Below, piece by piece: positions 61,950 to 64,000 of a DNA stretch of 64,000 nt. Source of the stretch: an uncultured Muribaculaceae bacterium (GTDB taxonomy: Bacteria; Bacteroidota; Bacteroidia; Bacteroidales; Muribaculaceae); the NCBI GenBank assembly GCA_910583525.1, contig CAJTXL010000016.1, forward strand, positions 11,048-75,047, in the 5' to 3' direction. A model generated the notes under the pieces. It was not told the origin of the DNA. It was given only the letters and a program-made list of their open reading frames with translations, and searched no databases. A program made the translations under genes and the position numbers. Position 1 is the stretch's first letter; each line of letters begins with the position of its first letter.

Positions 61950-63239
61950 TCAGTCTTGGGTCTCTTCTTGAGCCGCCGGTTCGTCGTCTTCGTATTCGCT
62001 GCGGAGCACTTCGAGGACTTCGTCGATGGTGTTTTCTTCGAGGTCTGATTTCTCGATGAGCACGTTGCGCGGTGTGTTGAGGACGCTCTTTGCGGTTACG
62101 CATCCTATGTTTTTGAGGGTGTCGATAACCCATGCGTCGATTTCGTCGCGGAAGTCGTCGAGGTATATGTCGTCATCGTAAACCATTTCGGTGTCGCGGT
62201 AAACGTCGATTTCATATCCTGTGAGCATCGTGGCGAGTTTTATGTTGTGTCCGTTTTTGCCGATGGCGAGCGACACTTCTTCGGGGCGCAGGAACACTTC
62301 GGCCTTGTGGGCTTCTTCGTCGAGGCGTATGTTTGATATGCGTGCCGGTGACAGGGCGCGTTGTATGAAGAGGGCGGGGTTTGCGGTGTAGCAGATTACG
62401 TCGATGTTCTCGTTGCGGAGTTCGCGGACGATGCCGTGTATGCGCGAGCCTTTTACTCCGACGCATGCGCCCACGGGGTCGATGCGGTCGTCGTAGCTTT
62501 CTACGGCGATTTTGGCTCGTTCTCCCGGGATGCGCGCCACGGCGCGGATGTTGATGAGTCCGTCGTGGATTTCGGGCACTTCAAGCTCGAAGAGTCGGCG
62601 CAGGAATTGTTCGTTTGTTCGCGAAACGGTGATTTTGGGGTTGTTGTTCTTGTTGTCGACATTTGCGATGACCGCTCGGACTGTTTCGCCTTTGCGGAAG
62701 AAGTCGCCGGGTATTGCTTCGCTCTTGGGGAGCAGGAGTTCGTTTTTGTCGTCGTCGAGGAGAAGGGTCTCGCGTGACCAAGTCTGATATACTTCGCCGG
62801 TGACGAGTTCGCCTTCGAGCTCTTTGAACTTGTTGTAGACGGCTTCTTTCTGAAGGTCGAGGATACGGCTTTGGAGAGTTTGGCGCAGGTTGAGGATTGC
62901 TCGGCGTCCGAAGTTTTCGAATATTATTTCGCGCGAGTGTTCTTCGCCTACTTCGGCTTCGGGGTCGTCGTCGGCACGGGCGTCGCTGAGCGAAATCTGC
63001 AGATTGGGGTTTTCGACTTCTCCGTCGGGCACGACTTCGAGGTTCTGAAAGATTTGAACGTCGCCTTTGTCGGGGTTGAGGATGACGTCGAGGTTTTCGT
63101 CGGTGCCGAACATCTTTGCAAGAACGTTGCGGAAAGATTCTTCGAGCACGCTTATCATTGTAGTCTTGTCGATGTTTTTCAGTTCTTTAAACTCAGCGAA
63201 CTGCTCGACCATATTTGGAGTTTCCTCTTTCTTTGCCAT
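61950..63239 (-). CDS. nusA: transcription elongation/termination factor NusA
   Basis: 429 aa. N-terminal RNAP-binding domain (1-125), S1 domain (from TGEVYQTWSRETLLLDDDKN), and two KH domains including PVGACVGVKGSRIHGIVREL and EEVSLAIGKNGHNIKLATML. It ends in an acidic tail and lacks the acidic-repeat domain of proteobacterial NusA, as is usual for this phylum. It is 73 bp upstream of infB and 32 bp downstream of rimP. Confidence 0.96.
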   Translation of the reverse strand: MAKKEETPNMVEQFAEFKELKNIDKTTMISVLEESFRNVLAKMFGTDENLDVILNPDKGDVQIFQNLEVVPDGEVENPNLQISLSDARADDDPEAEVGEEHSREIIFENFGRRAILNLRQTLQSRILDLQKEAVYNKFKELEGELVTGEVYQTWSRETLLLDDDKNELLLPKSEAIPGDFFRKGETVRAVIANVDNKNNNPKITVSRTNEQFLRRLFELEVPEIHDGLINIRAVARIPGERAKIAVESYDDRIDPVGACVGVKGSRIHGIVRELRNENIDVICYTANPALFIQRALSPARISNIRLDEEAHKAEVFLRPEEVSLAIGKNGHNIKLATMLTGYEIDVYRDTEMVYDDDIYLDDFRDEIDAWVIDTLKNIGCVTAKSVLNTPRNVLIEKSDLEENTIDEVLEVLRSEYEDDEPAAQEETQD

Positions 63240-63271
63240 TGCTTGGTTATATCTTTATTTTTCTTGATTAA

Positions 63272-63757
63272 TCAGAATTTGAGGTCGTAGCGGACATATT
63301 TGCAGTCGGCCGAGCTTAGGTTCGCGGCTTCTTGCTTTATGACGGGCCGCTTTGCGCCCGGCTCTTTTACTTTGACGGGTATTTCGACGGTGAAGTCGAC
63401 GTCGGTGTCGGTGACACTGCCGTCGCCTACCTTTGTGAGCACGCCGTGTAGTTTTTTACCGTCGCGTGTGAGCACTTCGACATCGTTGCCGAGGTTTTTC
63501 TCATATTGGCCGCGAACCTTGAAGTCGGAAGTGATGCCGGCAGAGCCTACTTCGAGCTGGTAGTCTTCGACATCGCGGTCGAAGACGGCTTCGATTTTGC
63601 GAGTGATGTCGGCGCAGGTGTCGATGTCGACGCCGGTGGGCGAGTCGATTTCGACTGTTATTTCATTGTTGGGGCTTACGGAGATGCCAACGACGTAAAG
63701 GTCGGTGCCGGCGATGGCGTCGGCTACGGTGTTGCTTAATAACTCTTTGTCTATCAT
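63272..63757 (-). CDS. rimP: ribosome maturation factor RimP
   Basis: 161 aa. VVGISVSPNNEITVEIDSPT, VDIDTCADITRKIEAVFD and YQLEVGSAGITSDFKV match the family, including the conserved E-V-x-S-x-G motif (usually SPG, here SAG). Required for 30S assembly. First gene of rimP-nusA-infB-folK-alkD. Confidence 0.93.
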   Translation of the reverse strand: MIDKELLSNTVADAIAGTDLYVVGISVSPNNEITVEIDSPTGVDIDTCADITRKIEAVFDRDVEDYQLEVGSAGITSDFKVRGQYEKNLGNDVEVLTRDGKKLHGVLTKVGDGSVTDTDVDFTVEIPVKVKEPGAKRPVIKQEAANLSSADCKYVRYDLKF

Positions 63758-63787
63758 AAAAGCTTTTAGGGCATGCCTTCAAATGAA

Positions 63788-63857
63788 GAGGAGGAAGCTT
63801 CAGCCTCCTCCTCTCTTGAAGATGTGCCACAAAGTTAGCTCTTTTTTTAATAATGTG
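63788..63857 (-). promoter_or_regulatory. promoter and structured leader of rimP-nusA-infB
   Basis: On the minus strand TTTG is followed by 20 nt and TAACTTTG (63837-63830), a full consensus. The ~65-nt leader contains GAGGAGG...CCTCCTC (63788-63813), a small stable hairpin. It may act in autogenous control of this operon (NusA and IF-2 regulate their own operon in enterobacteria). Confidence 0.55.
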
Positions 63858-63930
63858 CAAATGTGGAGATGTTTAAGTGCGTTGTTTAAAGAAAATTAAC
63901 GCATTTGATTTGGGAATGTTGTCAATATAG

Positions 63931-63979
63931 AAAAACAGGGAGAGTAAACGGCGCCCGGCGCGGCCGTTTTCTCTCCCTG
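63931..63979 (-). terminator. intrinsic terminator of a minus-strand gene lying right of the window
   Basis: CAGGGAGAG-t-AAACGGC (63936-63952) pairs with GCCGTTT-t-CTCTCCCTG (63963-63979). On the minus strand a T-run (complement of 63931-63935) follows, so it ends a transcript that enters from the right. Confidence 0.75.
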
Positions 63980-64000
63980 CTTGTGTGGGTACGCATTGTC

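Overview
The window reads as a chromosomal segment of a gut-type Bacteroidota (order Bacteroidales; a Muribaculaceae-like lineage is my best guess, by inference only). Three things point there. Promoters repeatedly match the Bacteroidota pattern TTTG-N17..20-TAnnTTTG. Rho carries a very long low-complexity insertion, and SPase I has the enlarged form of this phylum. There are also BspA-type leucine-rich-repeat proteins, a type IX secretion-like tail, a DUF4369 lipoprotein and MeaB. By eye the GC content is in the mid-fifties, with clear AT-rich islands.

Layout. 1-2.4 kb: purD (cut by the left edge) behind an RlmL-type rRNA methyltransferase. 2.5-8.4 kb: a small DUF6582-like gene, then a five-gene MacB/FtsX-HlyD-TolC export operon. 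8.5-10.2 kb: a short DXS. 10.5-14.6 kb (minus): rho, lepB, WbqC. 14.6-17.3 kb: accessory DNA with a 220-bp imperfect palindrome, a tandem-repeat BspA-like LRR gene and interspersed repeats. 17.3-22.4 kb: comF, mgtE, rsmA, nadB. 22.5-25.2 kb: an AT-rich restriction-modification pair (C5-cytosine methylase plus BsuBI/PstI-type nuclease), a broken gene fragment and repeats. 25.2-31.4 kb (minus): a SWIM-SNF2 helicase, meaB, a polysaccharide flippase and a glycosyltransferase. 31.6-35.0 kb (minus): recA, then cdd-tyrS-DUF2007. 35.2-38.2 kb: a TPR membrane protein, a MATE exporter and an AraC regulator. 38.2-38.95 kb: AT-rich DNA with DnaA-box-like sites at a strand-composition switch, a candidate oriC. 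39-46 kb: sigma factor, asnS, then pldA-DUF4369-comM-nhaC. 46.1-51.7 kb: a three-gene operon of a 1039-aa exported or membrane-anchored unknown, a CHAT(caspase-like)-DUF4062 fusion and an exported BspA-like protein. 51.7-55.3 kb (minus): NamZ-type muramidase, sodium:solute symporter and WYL regulator. Then tRNA-Ala(GGC), a lone minimal nucleotidyltransferase and a FucO-type alcohol dehydrogenase. 57.7-63.8 kb (minus): rimP-nusA-infB-folK-alkD.

Most of the window is housekeeping. The strongest candidate for an undescribed system is the CHAT-DUF4062 operon: it has its own promoter, an inverted repeat over the -33 box, translationally coupled genes and two partners predicted to leave the cytoplasm. 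The second is the candidate replication origin, where hand counts of G and C on both sides agree with a leading/lagging switch. All family assignments come from reading motifs; no database search was run.
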